Origin: Solimonas soli DSM 21787
GTDB lineage: Bacteria > Pseudomonadota > Gammaproteobacteria > Nevskiales > Nevskiaceae
NCBI RefSeq assembly: GCF_000474945.1
Contig: NZ_AXDW01000018.1
Location: forward strand, 6,130-70,129
Direction of reading: 5' to 3'
Length of the DNA: 64,000 bases
Part shown: positions 52,727 through 61,437 of the stretch, piece after piece
Numbering within the stretch: the first letter of the stretch is position 1
Layout of the letters: each line of letters starts with the position of its first letter
Position numbers and translations under genes: made by a program
The notes under the pieces: generated by a model
What the model saw: only the letters and a program-made list of their open reading frames with translations
The model's database searches: none
What the model was told of the DNA's origin: nothing

Positions 52727-54148
52727 TCAAGCCGGCCCGGCATCCGTCCCTCGGCGCAGCGGCTCTCCGAAGCCGGCGTCGGACGACACCTTGCGCGCCA
52801 TCTCGCCGCGCGCCGGCCGGTACCAGCCCGGGTCGCGCGCATCGCTGCGCGCGAGGCCGTCGCGCACCTTGAGCACGGTGAACATGCCGCCCATTTCCAG
52901 CGGCCCGTGCGGACCTTCGCCGCCCGTCATCGGCAGCGTATTGTCGGGGCCGGGCATCATCGCCGCGTGCGCGCCATGCCCCGACATGCCGCCGGCGCCC
53001 ATCGCCATGTAGCCCGGCAGCAGCCGGCGCAGGTCCTCGGCGACGCCGCGCTGATCGACGCCCAGCGGACTGGCGATGCCGTGGCCCATCGCGTTCATCG
53101 TGTGATGCGACATGTGGCAGTGCAGGGCCCAGTCGCCCGGCGCGGCGACGAACTCGAGATCGCGCGTCTGGCCGACGCCGACGATCTCCGTCACCTCCGG
53201 CCGCCACAGCGCGCGCGGCCAGCGGCCGCCGTCGGAGCCGGTGACCTGGAAGCGGTGACCGTGCAGGTGGATCGGGTGGTTCCACATCGACAGATTGCCG
53301 ATGCGGATGCGCACGCGCTCGCCGCTGGCGGCGAGCAGCGGCTCGGTCGCCGGGAACACCTTGCTGTTGAAGGTCCACAGATCGAAGTCGGTCATCACCG
53401 AAGGATCGGGCCGCCAGGTGCCGGGATGCAGCGCCCAGTTGTGCAGCAGGATCGCGTAGTCGCGGTCGATGCGCTCCGCCTCGCCGTCCTGCGGATGAAT
53501 GATGAACAGGCCCATCAGGCCGAGCGCCATCTGCGTGTTCTCGTCGGCATGCGGGTGATACAGGTGCGTGCCGTGCTGGCGCAGCGTGAATTCGTAGACG
53601 AAGGTCTCGCCCGGCGCGATGGGCGGCTGGCTGAGGCCGCCGACGCCGTCCATGCCGCTCGGCAGCAGGATGCCGTGCCAGTGCACGGAAGTCGGCTCCG
53701 GCAGGCGGTTCGTCACGTAGATGCGCACGCGCTCGCCTTCGACGGCTTCGAGCGTCGGCCCCGGCGTGCCGCCGTTGTAGCCCCAGCACCTGGCGCGACA
53801 GCCGGGCGCGAACTCGTGCTCGACCTCCTCGGCGACGAGATGGAACTCGCGCGCGCCGTCGCGCAGGCGCGCGGGCAGGGTCCAGCCGTTCGGCGTGCGC
53901 ACCGGCGTGTAGCCGCGCGCGGCGCCGGCGCCGGCCGCGGGCGGCGCGTCGCGCGACGGCGTCTGCGGCGGCGGCGTGACGAGGCTTTGAGGCGCCTCGT
54001 GCCGCGCCTTCGCCGGCCGGATTAGGCCGGCACCGAGACCGGCGGCGCCGAGCGCGCCGAGCAGGCGGCGGCGGGCGCCGTCGGGCGCGTCCATCGGGTC
54101 GCGCGCAAGCGGCGGCGCGCCGTGCGCGATGTGTTCAATGCTGTCCAT
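52727..54148 (-). CDS. Periplasmic multicopper oxidase
   Basis: 473 residues. All four copper-ligand motifs are present in order: HWHG, HPHAD (within HLYHPHAD), HPIHLHGH, and HCHMSHHTMNAM, which fits HCHxxxHxxxxM of a type 1 site with axial Met. The N terminus has a twin-arginine-like signal (RRRLLGALG, residues ~26-34) and no lipobox. A Met/His/Gly-rich segment near the C terminus (MGAGGMSGHGAHAAMMPG) could bind copper. It probably oxidises Cu+ to less toxic Cu2+. It overlaps the TolC-like gene by 14 bases; GGAGACC lies before the ATG. Confidence 0.92.
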   Translation of the reverse strand: MDSIEHIAHGAPPLARDPMDAPDGARRRLLGALGAAGLGAGLIRPAKARHEAPQSLVTPPPQTPSRDAPPAAGAGAARGYTPVRTPNGWTLPARLRDGAREFHLVAEEVEHEFAPGCRARCWGYNGGTPGPTLEAVEGERVRIYVTNRLPEPTSVHWHGILLPSGMDGVGGLSQPPIAPGETFVYEFTLRQHGTHLYHPHADENTQMALGLMGLFIIHPQDGEAERIDRDYAILLHNWALHPGTWRPDPSVMTDFDLWTFNSKVFPATEPLLAASGERVRIRIGNLSMWNHPIHLHGHRFQVTGSDGGRWPRALWRPEVTEIVGVGQTRDLEFVAAPGDWALHCHMSHHTMNAMGHGIASPLGVDQRGVAEDLRRLLPGYMAMGAGGMSGHGAHAAMMPGPDNTLPMTGGEGPHGPLEMGGMFTVLKVRDGLARSDARDPGWYRPARGEMARKVSSDAGFGEPLRRGTDAGPA

Positions 54149-55748
54149 CGTGGTCTCCGTGTTGCGCGGCCGGCGCCGTGCCGGCGCAGGTGGCCATCAT
54201 CCGTTCGTGTGCGGCGGCGGCGTCCGCCGCCGCCATGTTCATGCCCTGCATCGCGCAGTCGGGCCGGTGTTCCGTCGCCGCCATGGGCGCAGGCTCATCC
54301 TGCGTGTCGCCGCGCGTGTGCGCGTGCGGATTCGCCGGCGCGGCGGGCGGCGCGTCGACGAGCCGCGGCCGGCCGTCGTCGAAGCGCAGCGCGGCGGGAC
54401 CGGCGGCGCCATCGAGCGGCAGGCGCCGACCGACGGCGCCGGCCAGTTCGGCGCGCGCGACCCAGTAATCGCCGAGCGCTTCGAGATAGCCGGCATAAGC
54501 CGCGTTGCCCTGCCGGCGCACGGTCAGCAGCTCGAAGGCGTCGACCAGCATGTAGTTGAACTCGCGCTGCGTCTGTTCGACCGCCGTTTCGCGCGCCGGC
54601 AGCACGTCGCGGCGGTAACGCTCGACGCGGGTGCGCGCCGTGCGCAGGCGCGCGTAGGCCGCGCCGACGTCGCGTTCGGCGTCGAGCGTGCGTGCCGCGA
54701 GCTCGGCTTCGGCGGCGCGCCGTTCGGCGGCGCCGCGCGCCTGGCGTCCCGCGCCCCAGTCGAACAGCGGCAGGGCCAGCGACAGCGTCGGCCCGCCGTG
54801 CACGCCGCCGTCGTACTCGCGCTCGCGTTCGGCACCGATCGCGATCTCGCCCAGCGCCCGCGTGCGGCGCGTCAGGCCGTAGCGCGCGGCGAGCGCATCG
54901 ACGTGCCGCCGCGCCGCGGCGATGTCGAGCCGCGAATCGCGCGCGAGCCGCTGCAGATCGGCGAGCGCCTCGTCGTCCGCCGGCGGCAGCGCGAGCGTTT
55001 CGGCGAGCGTCCACGACGCATCGGCTTGCAGGCCGAGCAGGCGCTGCAGCGCGCCGCGCGCGAGCGCGAGATCGCGCGCGTCGGCGTCGGCGTCGAGCTC
55101 GGCCTCGCTCGCCGCCGCCTGTTCGAGCGCGAGATCGCGGCGCGGCAGGTTGCCGGCGTCGGCGTAGCGCTGCGCCAGCGTCGCCGCAGTGCGCGCGTGC
55201 CCGGCGAGCGCGCGCCGCAGTTCGGCGAGCTGCGCGGCGGCGACGACGCGGCGATACGCCGCCTCGACGCGCGCGGCGAGATCGAGCGCGGCGCCGCCGA
55301 TCGCCAGGCGCGTGCGCTCGAACTCGGCATCGGCGATGCGCGCGCGGCTGCGCAGCAGCAGAAGGTCGGTGAAGTTGACCGCGATGCCGAGCGTCAGCTG
55401 CGCGTGCGGGTCGTCGCCGCGCGACAGCCATGTGGCGGACAGCAGCGGGTTGGCGAGGCGCCCGGCCTCGTAGACCTCGGCGGCGGCGAGGCCGAGCGTC
55501 GCGGTCTCGGCGCGCAGCTCGGGATTGCGCAGCAGCGCGATCTGGATCGCACGGTCGACGCTCAGCGGCGCGCCGAGCCAGGCCGCGACCGGATCGGCGG
55601 CATCGGGCGGCGCCTCGGGCAGCGCCAGGCCGCGCGCCGCGACGTCGGCGGCGAGCGCCTGGCGGCCGCGCTCGGTCGGCAGACCGGCGCAGGCGCCGAG
55701 CAGCAGCGATGCGCCAAGCATCGCCGGCAACAAACGGGGTACGAACAC
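54135..55748 (-). CDS. TolC-family outer-membrane protein with His/Met-rich tail
   Basis: 537 residues. The lipobox is LLGAC (C20). Two TolC-type repeats of long coiled-coil helices follow (AIQIALLRNPELRAETATL, and in the second half ARTLDAERDVGAAYARLR). The last ~75 residues are unusual for the family: rich in His and Met, with several HxH or MxxM patterns (NPHAHT, CAMQGMNMAAAD, HGDHDGQH), suggesting metal binding. The start is GTG with GGAGAG upstream. No HlyD or RND partner gene is present. Confidence 0.88.
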   Translation of the reverse strand: MFVPRLLPAMLGASLLLGACAGLPTERGRQALAADVAARGLALPEAPPDAADPVAAWLGAPLSVDRAIQIALLRNPELRAETATLGLAAAEVYEAGRLANPLLSATWLSRGDDPHAQLTLGIAVNFTDLLLLRSRARIADAEFERTRLAIGGAALDLAARVEAAYRRVVAAAQLAELRRALAGHARTAATLAQRYADAGNLPRRDLALEQAAASEAELDADADARDLALARGALQRLLGLQADASWTLAETLALPPADDEALADLQRLARDSRLDIAAARRHVDALAARYGLTRRTRALGEIAIGAEREREYDGGVHGGPTLSLALPLFDWGAGRQARGAAERRAAEAELAARTLDAERDVGAAYARLRTARTRVERYRRDVLPARETAVEQTQREFNYMLVDAFELLTVRRQGNAAYAGYLEALGDYWVARAELAGAVGRRLPLDGAAGPAALRFDDGRPRLVDAPPAAPANPHAHTRGDTQDEPAPMAATEHRPDCAMQGMNMAAADAAAAHERMMATCAGTAPAAQHGDHDGQH

Positions 55749-55874
55749 GACGTCTCTCCAGCAGGCTCATGGACGATGCGTCGCGCGTTCCGTCGGCCGT
55801 CGCGTGCAGGCCGGACGGGCGCGCCGAGCCGCGCGCGCGAAGGCGGCGGAGCGGACAGGAGACGCGGACGCGCG

Positions 55875-56273
55875 CTAGACGCGCGTGCCGGCGGGAGGTC
55901 GCAGGAGATCGAGGCGGCGTGCCGGCTGCGGATCGCGGCCGGCGAGGGCGAGCGGCGCTTCGCCGCGCGCCGTAGGCGAAGGCGCCGTCAGGCTCGCCAT
56001 GACACTGGCCGCCGCGCAATGCGCGGCGCAGACGCCGGCGCAGCGACAGCCCTCGTGCGTGTCGGTCTGCGTGCCCACGTGCGCGTGCGGCGCCATGCCG
56101 GGCATCGGCATGGCGTGATGGCCGCCGCCGTGCGGCGCGTGCGCCACCGGCGCTCCGGCGACCGGCATCCCGCCGCGATGCGCCGCGCATGCGACGGCCG
56201 AGACGCGGGCCAGCCCGTCGAGCGGCAGCAGCGCCGTGAGCAGGCAGAGCAGGGCGATTTGCAGCGACTTCAT
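55875..56273 (-). CDS. Small His/Met/Cys-rich periplasmic protein (CopL/DUF2946-like)
   Basis: 132 residues. A signal peptide (SLQIALLCLLTALLPLDGLA) is followed by a segment rich in His, Met and Cys (HAPHGGGHHAMPMPGM, CRCAGVCAAHCAAA). Its composition and place at the head of a copper operon resemble CopL of xanthomonads, but similarity is compositional, not proven. It may bind copper or act as an attenuating leader peptide gene. 126 bases separate it from the TolC-like gene; nothing else is seen there. Confidence 0.65.
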   Translation of the reverse strand: MKSLQIALLCLLTALLPLDGLARVSAVACAAHRGGMPVAGAPVAHAPHGGGHHAMPMPGMAPHAHVGTQTDTHEGCRCAGVCAAHCAAASVMASLTAPSPTARGEAPLALAGRDPQPARRLDLLRPPAGTRV

Positions 56274-56334
56274 GCGCGCAGTATCGACGCGCGTCGGCGC
56301 GCGGACAAGCTGGAGCCGGGTCCGGGCTTGTCGT

Positions 56335-56892
56335 TCAGGGACGATGGCTCGGACAGCTGACGAGATGATCGTTGACCACGCCGACCGCCTGCAGGTAGGC
56401 GTAGACGATCGTGCTGCCGACGAACTTGAAGCCGCGCCTGAGCAGATCCTTGCTGATGCGATCGGACAGCCCGGTCTTGGCGGGCACCGCGCCGCTGGCG
56501 CGAACCTTGTTGTTCACCGGCTTGCGATCGACGAAGCCCCAGAGATAGGCGTCGAAGCTGCCGAATTCCTTCTGCACCTCGAGAAAGGCCTGCGCGTTGC
56601 TGCGCGCCGACCAGATCTTCAGGCGGTTGCGCACGATGCCCGGCTCGAGCATCAGCTTTTCGAGCTTCGCGTCGCTGAAGCGCGCGACCTTCGCGGGGTC
56701 GAAATTCGCGAAGGCCTTGCGATAGCCGGCGCGCTTCTCGAGGATCGTGCGCCACGACAGGCCGGCCTGCGCACCTTCGAGGATCAGGAACTCGAACAGC
56801 GCGCGGTCGTCGTGCTGCGGCTTGCCCCATTCCTCGTCGTGGTAGCGGATGTATTCGGGCGTGGCGAGGCACCAGGGGCAGCGGGTTTCCAT
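56335..56892 (-). CDS. tag: DNA-3-methyladenine glycosylase I
   Basis: Base-excision repair enzyme that removes 3-methyladenine. The protein has 185 residues, the usual length. It starts RCPWCLATPEYIRYHDEEWG, with a zinc-binding cysteine pair, then the LEGAQAGLSW motif and FKFVGSTIVYAYLQAVG, with the C-terminal zinc ligands in NDHLVSCPSH. Stand-alone gene near pyrC. Confidence 0.96.
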   Translation of the reverse strand: METRCPWCLATPEYIRYHDEEWGKPQHDDRALFEFLILEGAQAGLSWRTILEKRAGYRKAFANFDPAKVARFSDAKLEKLMLEPGIVRNRLKIWSARSNAQAFLEVQKEFGSFDAYLWGFVDRKPVNNKVRASGAVPAKTGLSDRISKDLLRRGFKFVGSTIVYAYLQAVGVVNDHLVSCPSHRP

Positions 56893-56910
56893 GTTGCTGT
56901 CCTTGCCGCC

Positions 56911-56933
56911 CCTCCCCTCGACGAGGGGAGAGG
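56911..56933. repeat. Isolated perfect hairpin of the same style as the left-edge repeat
   Basis: CTCCCCTCG, one base, CGAGGGGAG (56912-56930): nine perfect pairs between tag and pyrC. Like the array at 1-640 it pairs CTCCC with GGGAG. It may also serve as a transcription end for pyrC, but there is no T tract on the minus strand. Confidence 0.6.
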
Positions 56934-56944
56934 AAGTTTTGCAC

Positions 56945-58267
56945 TCACGCGAAGTTGATGCGCTGGCCGAGCGGCTTGTCCATGACGACGCCGTCGCGAT
57001 ACGCGATCTCGCCGTTGACCCAGGTGGCGAGCACCTTGGCCGGGAAGGTGTGGCCTTCGACCGGCGACCAGCCGACCTTGTAGAGCACGTCTTCCTTCTT
57101 CACCGTCGTCGTGCCGTGCGGATCGACCAGCACGAGATCGGCGAAATAGCCCTCGCGCACGTAGCCGCGGTCTTTGATCCCGAAGCGGTCGGCGACGGCG
57201 TGGCTGGTCTTCCTGACGACGGTGCGCATGTTGAGCTCGCCGCGCTTGGCGAGTTCGATCAGCATCAGCAGCGAGTGCTGCACCAGCGGCAGGCCGGACG
57301 GCGCCTTGAAGTAGGTCTGCGCCTTTTCCTCGGCGGTGTGCGGTGCGTGGTCGGTGGCGATGACATCGATGCGGTCTTCCATCACCGCGCGCAGCAGCGC
57401 CTTGCGGTCCTCGGCGGTCTTGATCGCCGGATTGCACTTGATCAGCTTGCCGAGCGTTTCGTAGTCGGCCTCGCTGAAATACAGATGGTGCACGCAGGCT
57501 TCGACGGTGATCTTCTTGCCCTGGATCGGGCCCGGCGCGAAGAACGACAGCTCGCGCGCCGTCGTCAGGTGCAGCACGTGCAGGTCGGCGCCGTATTTCC
57601 GGGCAAGGCCGGTCGCGAGCTCGGTGGACTTGTAGCAGGCCTCGGCCGAGCGGATGTGCGGATGCTCGCGCACCGGCACGTCCTCGCCGTATTTCTCGCG
57701 CGCCTTCGCCTCGTTGGCGAGGATCGTCGGCGTGTCCTCGCAGTGCGTGACGACCATGATCGGCGAGCGCTGGAAGATGCCTTCGAGCGTCTTCGGGTTG
57801 TCGACCAGCATGTTGCCGGTCGAGGCGCCCATGAACACCTTCAGGGCGCAGGCCTCGTTCTTCTGCAGCGCGGCGATCTCTTCGAGGTTGTCATTGGCGC
57901 CGCCGAAGTAGAAGGCGTAGTTGGCGAAGGAGCGGCCGGCGGCGTTCGCGTACTTCTCGGCGAGCAGCGCGCGCGTGGTGATGGCCGGCTTGTTGTTCGG
58001 CATGTCGAAGTAGCTGGTCGTGCCGCCGGCCACCGCGGCGCGCGATTCGGTGTACAGATCGCCCTTGTGCGTGAGGCCGGGCTCGCGGAAGTGGACCTGG
58101 TCGTCGATCACGCCCGGCAGCAGCCACTGGCCCTGCGCGTCGAATACCTCGACGCCGGCCGGCGCGCTGATCTTGGCGGCGATCTTTTCGATGCGGCCGT
58201 TCTTGATCAGCAGGTCGGCGGCGGTCTCGTGGCCTTCGTTGATGATGTGCGCATTGGTGATCAGCAT
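56945..58267 (-). CDS. pyrC: Dihydroorotase (catalytic copy)
   Basis: 440 residues; closes carbamoyl aspartate to dihydroorotate, the third step of pyrimidine synthesis. The first metal motif is D56-QVH-FREPG (Q57, H59), a known natural variant of DxHxH in one dihydroorotase subgroup. The carboxylated lysine is in CALKVFMGAS, the metal histidines in THCED and LHVLHLTTA, and the catalytic aspartate in ATDHAPHT. Because these are kept, this is the working enzyme, unlike PyrC' at 23467-24804. TACCAT at 58298-58293 is a possible -10. Confidence 0.93.
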   Translation of the reverse strand: MLITNAHIINEGHETAADLLIKNGRIEKIAAKISAPAGVEVFDAQGQWLLPGVIDDQVHFREPGLTHKGDLYTESRAAVAGGTTSYFDMPNNKPAITTRALLAEKYANAAGRSFANYAFYFGGANDNLEEIAALQKNEACALKVFMGASTGNMLVDNPKTLEGIFQRSPIMVVTHCEDTPTILANEAKAREKYGEDVPVREHPHIRSAEACYKSTELATGLARKYGADLHVLHLTTARELSFFAPGPIQGKKITVEACVHHLYFSEADYETLGKLIKCNPAIKTAEDRKALLRAVMEDRIDVIATDHAPHTAEEKAQTYFKAPSGLPLVQHSLLMLIELAKRGELNMRTVVRKTSHAVADRFGIKDRGYVREGYFADLVLVDPHGTTTVKKEDVLYKVGWSPVEGHTFPAKVLATWVNGEIAYRDGVVMDKPLGQRINFA

Positions 58268-58399
58268 GGCCGTGTCTCCGGTGTTTTCCACTATGGTAGC
58301 GGTTTGCGCGTTCGCGCTTTTGCGCGTCGTCTCCGCACCGCGCGGCGGCATGCGGCTATGATCCGGCATCAGCCAGGTCGGCCGGCGAGGAGAGCAAGC

Positions 58400-60628
58400 A
58401 TGACCGAGCAGATTCACTACGGCGCCTGCAATCTCTGCGAGGCGATCTGCGGTCTCGAGTTCCACGTCGGGGACGGCCGCATCAAGGCGATCCGCGGCGA
58501 CCAGCGCGACCCGCTGTCGCGCGGCCACATCTGCCCGAAGGCCGTCGCGCTGCAGGACCTGCACGAGGACCCGGACCGTCTGCGCAGGCCGCAGAAGCGC
58601 GTCGGCGGGCAGTGGCACGAAGTGGGCTGGGACGAGGCGCTGGACGAGGTCGCGGATCGCCTCGCCGCGGTCGCCCGCGCGCACGGCGGCAATGCGGTGG
58701 CCGGCTACCTCGGCAATCCGAGCGTGCACAACTGGGGCATCATGACGCACAGCGGCGCGCTGTTCGGCCCGCTGAAGACACGCAGCCGCTACTCGGCGAC
58801 CTCGGTCGACCAGCTGCCGCACCAGCTCGTCAGTTACTGGCTGTACGGGCACCAGCTGCTGGTCGCCGTGCCGGACATCGACCGCAGCCAGTTCATCCTC
58901 ATGCTCGGCGCCAATCCGATGGCGTCGAACGGCAGCCTGTGGACGGTGCCCGATTTCCGCAAGCGACTGAAGGCGATGCAGGCACGCGGCGGCAAGCTGG
59001 TGCTGATCGATCCGCGCCGCACGGAGACCGCCGAAGTCGCCGACGAGCATCACTTCATTCGCCCCGGTGCCGACGCGGCGCTGCTGCTCGCCCTGCTGCA
59101 GCTGCTGTTCGCGGAACAGCGCGTGAAGCCCGGACGTCTCGCCGATTTCACCGACGGACTCGAAGAAGCCGGCCGGCTCGTCGCGCCCTTCACGCCGGAG
59201 CGCGCCGCCGCCGTCAGCGGCATCGCCGCCGACGATATCCGCCGCCTCGCGCGCGAACTCGCGGCGGCACCGGCGGGCGCCGTCTACGGCCGCATGGGCG
59301 TGTCGACGCAGGCGCACGGCACGCTGTGCCAGTGGGCGATCGTCATGCTCAACATCGTCACCGGCAATCTCGATCGCGAGGGCGGCATGATGTTTGCGCA
59401 TCCGGCGATGGACCTGATCAAGGGGCCGGGCAGCAAGCCCGGCCATTACGACGCCTGGCGCTCGCGCGTGCGCGGCCTGCCGGAATTCGGCGGCGAGCTG
59501 CCGGTCGCCGCGCTCGCCGAGGAAATCCTCACACCGGGCGCAGGGCAGATCCGCGCGCTGCTGACGATCGCCGGCAATCCGGTGCTGTCGACGCCCAACG
59601 GCCGCCGGCTCGAACAGGCGCTCGGCACGCTGGAGTTCATGGTTGCGATCGACTGCTATCGCAACGAGACCACGCGCTTCGCCGATTTCATCCTGCCGCC
59701 GACCGGCAGCCTCGAGCACGATCACTATGATCTGATCTTCCACCACTTCGCCATGCGCAACACCGCGAAGTACAGCCCGCCGCTGTTTCCGAAGCCGCCC
59801 GGCACGCTGCACGACTGGGAGATCTTCGCGGCGCTCGGCCGGCGCCTGCGCCAGCGCCTGCGGCCGCATGCCGGCAAGCCGCTGCTGAGGCGCTGGCAGG
59901 CGCAGCTGAGGGACGCGCTGCTGGCGCGCCTGACGCCGCAGCGTCTGCTCGACCAGGCCCTGAGGCGCGGGCCTTACGGCAAGCGCTCGCCGCTGCGGCT
60001 GTCGCTGAACAAGCTGCGCGCCGCGCCGCACGGCATCGATCTCGGCCCGCTGCGTGCGGCGCTGCCGCGGCGCCTGCACACGAAGGGCCGGCGCATCGCC
60101 GCGCTCAACGACGCGCTGCGCGCCGAGCTGCGGCGCTACGACGGCGCGCTCGCCGAACAGCAGGCGCGGGCGCCGCGCGAGGGCGAGCTGTGGCTGATCG
60201 GCCGCCGCCACGTGCGCAGCAACAATTCCTGGATGCACAACGCGCAGCGCCTCGTGAAGGGCAAGCCGCGTCATCAGCTGTTCATGCATCCGGACGATCT
60301 TGCCGGGCGCGGGCTGGCCGATGGCCAGACGGTGCGCATCGCCTCGCGCGTCGGCGAACTGGATGTCGAGGTGCAGGCGACGCCGGACATCATGCGCGGC
60401 GTGGTCTCGCTGCCGCACGGCTGGGGCCATGCGCGGCCCGGCGTGCAGGCGCGCATCGCCCGCGAGCACGCCGGGCAGAGCGTCAACGATCTCACCGACG
60501 AGCGCGAGCTCGACCGGCTGTCCGGCAACGCGGCGCTCAACGGCCTCAGCGTGCGCGTCGCCGCCGCGGGGCCATCGCGCGCCGCGCACGACGAGGTTGC
60601 CAACAACGAGCAAGGAGCAAGGGCATGA
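58400..60628 (+). CDS. Molybdopterin-dependent oxidoreductase, DMSO-reductase family
   Basis: 742 residues. An N-terminal 4Fe-4S site (C10, C13, C17, C45: CNLCEAIC ... HICPKA) is followed by molybdopterin-binding domains (LGANPMASNG, IDPRRTETAE, GNPVLSTPNG) and the C-terminal molydopterin-binding domain (HPDDLAGRGLADGQTVRI). There is no twin-arginine signal, so the enzyme should be cytoplasmic. Substrate unknown; no electron-transfer subunit is adjacent. The ATG has GAGGAG upstream; TATGAT at 58357-58362 is a possible -10. It overlaps the DUF2780 gene by ATGA. Confidence 0.9.
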   Translation: MTEQIHYGACNLCEAICGLEFHVGDGRIKAIRGDQRDPLSRGHICPKAVALQDLHEDPDRLRRPQKRVGGQWHEVGWDEALDEVADRLAAVARAHGGNAVAGYLGNPSVHNWGIMTHSGALFGPLKTRSRYSATSVDQLPHQLVSYWLYGHQLLVAVPDIDRSQFILMLGANPMASNGSLWTVPDFRKRLKAMQARGGKLVLIDPRRTETAEVADEHHFIRPGADAALLLALLQLLFAEQRVKPGRLADFTDGLEEAGRLVAPFTPERAAAVSGIAADDIRRLARELAAAPAGAVYGRMGVSTQAHGTLCQWAIVMLNIVTGNLDREGGMMFAHPAMDLIKGPGSKPGHYDAWRSRVRGLPEFGGELPVAALAEEILTPGAGQIRALLTIAGNPVLSTPNGRRLEQALGTLEFMVAIDCYRNETTRFADFILPPTGSLEHDHYDLIFHHFAMRNTAKYSPPLFPKPPGTLHDWEIFAALGRRLRQRLRPHAGKPLLRRWQAQLRDALLARLTPQRLLDQALRRGPYGKRSPLRLSLNKLRAAPHGIDLGPLRAALPRRLHTKGRRIAALNDALRAELRRYDGALAEQQARAPREGELWLIGRRHVRSNNSWMHNAQRLVKGKPRHQLFMHPDDLAGRGLADGQTVRIASRVGELDVEVQATPDIMRGVVSLPHGWGHARPGVQARIAREHAGQSVNDLTDERELDRLSGNAALNGLSVRVAAAGPSRAAHDEVANNEQGARA

Positions 60629-61095
60629 ACGAGATCATCGACAAGCTGGCGAGCCAGTTCGGCATCGCACCGGCACAGGCGGAAAGCGCGGCGGGTGCGG
60701 TCCTCAAGTTCGTCCAGCACAAAGTCAGCAACGGCGACTTCCAGAAGCTCCTTGCCGCCGCGCCGCAGTTGCAGGCGTGGATCGCCAAGGCCGGTCAAGC
60801 GCCGGCGGCAGGCAGTGGCGGCGGTGGCCTGCTCGGCGAACTCGTCGGCGGCATTGCCAGCGGGCTCGGCGGTGAAGGCGGCATTGCCGGCGTGCTCGCC
60901 GCGCTGCAGAACGCCGGGCTCGATGGCGAAGGCGCCGCGCAGTTCGTGCCGGCGCTGATCCAGAAGCTTTCGGCGAACCTCGATCCGGCGCTCGTCGCCA
61001 AGGTGCTCGAACAGGTGCCGGCGGTGCAGTCGCTCGGCGGCGCCGGCGGGCTCGAAAAGCTCGGCAGCCTGCTGGGCGGTCTCGGCAAGATCTGA
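60625..61095 (+). CDS. DUF2780-like protein
   Basis: 156 residues. An N-terminal helical domain (LASQFGIAPAQAESAAGAVLKF) is followed by a Gly-rich stretch and a second similar helical half (LAALQNAGLDGEGAAQFVPALIQKL), as in the VcgC/VcgE (DUF2780) family, whose function is unknown. No signal peptide. The ATG overlaps the stop of the molybdopterin enzyme and a good AAGGAG precedes it, so the two are translationally coupled. Confidence 0.7.
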   Translation: MNEIIDKLASQFGIAPAQAESAAGAVLKFVQHKVSNGDFQKLLAAAPQLQAWIAKAGQAPAAGSGGGGLLGELVGGIASGLGGEGGIAGVLAALQNAGLDGEGAAQFVPALIQKLSANLDPALVAKVLEQVPAVQSLGGAGGLEKLGSLLGGLGKI

Positions 61096-61098
61096 ATC

Positions 61099-61437
61099 AT
61101 GCAGGCTCACCGCGCTCGTCGCGCTGCCGCTCGCTGCAGGCGTGCAGGCCGGCACGAAGGGGCCGCTCGTCGGCGATAAGCCGGTGAGCTGGCATGGCGC
61201 GACGATCAAGCCTGGCGATGCCGAGGCGCAGGTGCGCAAGGCGACCGGGCGGTTATCCGAACAGCGCGCAGCCGCTCCAATCGGCGATCGCACCCCGGTC
61301 GGCGAGAGCTGGACCGATCCTGGCGACAAGGACGATCCGCGCGTGCTGCGCATCGAGTTCACGCGCGGCCGCGTATCGCGCGTGTGTGGACCGAGCCGAT
61401 CGATCAATCCTTGAAGCCGGGCGCTGCTCCGCGCTGA
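61099..61437 (+). pseudogene. Frameshifted gene for a small secreted protein
   Basis: After ATG 61099, dropping one base (C61102) gives an excellent signal peptide, MRLTALVALPLAAGVQA, which continues in frame with GTKGPLVGDKPVSWHG and about 80 more residues. Near 61391 the open frame turns into CGPSRSINP and stops at 61414, while removing one TG from GTGTGTGG gives RVWTEPIDQS and a stop at 61435-61437. So two small indels break an otherwise coherent ~110-residue reading frame. A short intact frame starting at GTG 61142 remains, but without the signal peptide. The family is not identified. Confidence 0.6.

Noticed and set aside
61142-61414. Intact 90-residue cytoplasmic protein
   Set aside because: Starts inside the cleavage region of a signal peptide encoded in the same frame just upstream; better read as a broken secreted-protein gene.
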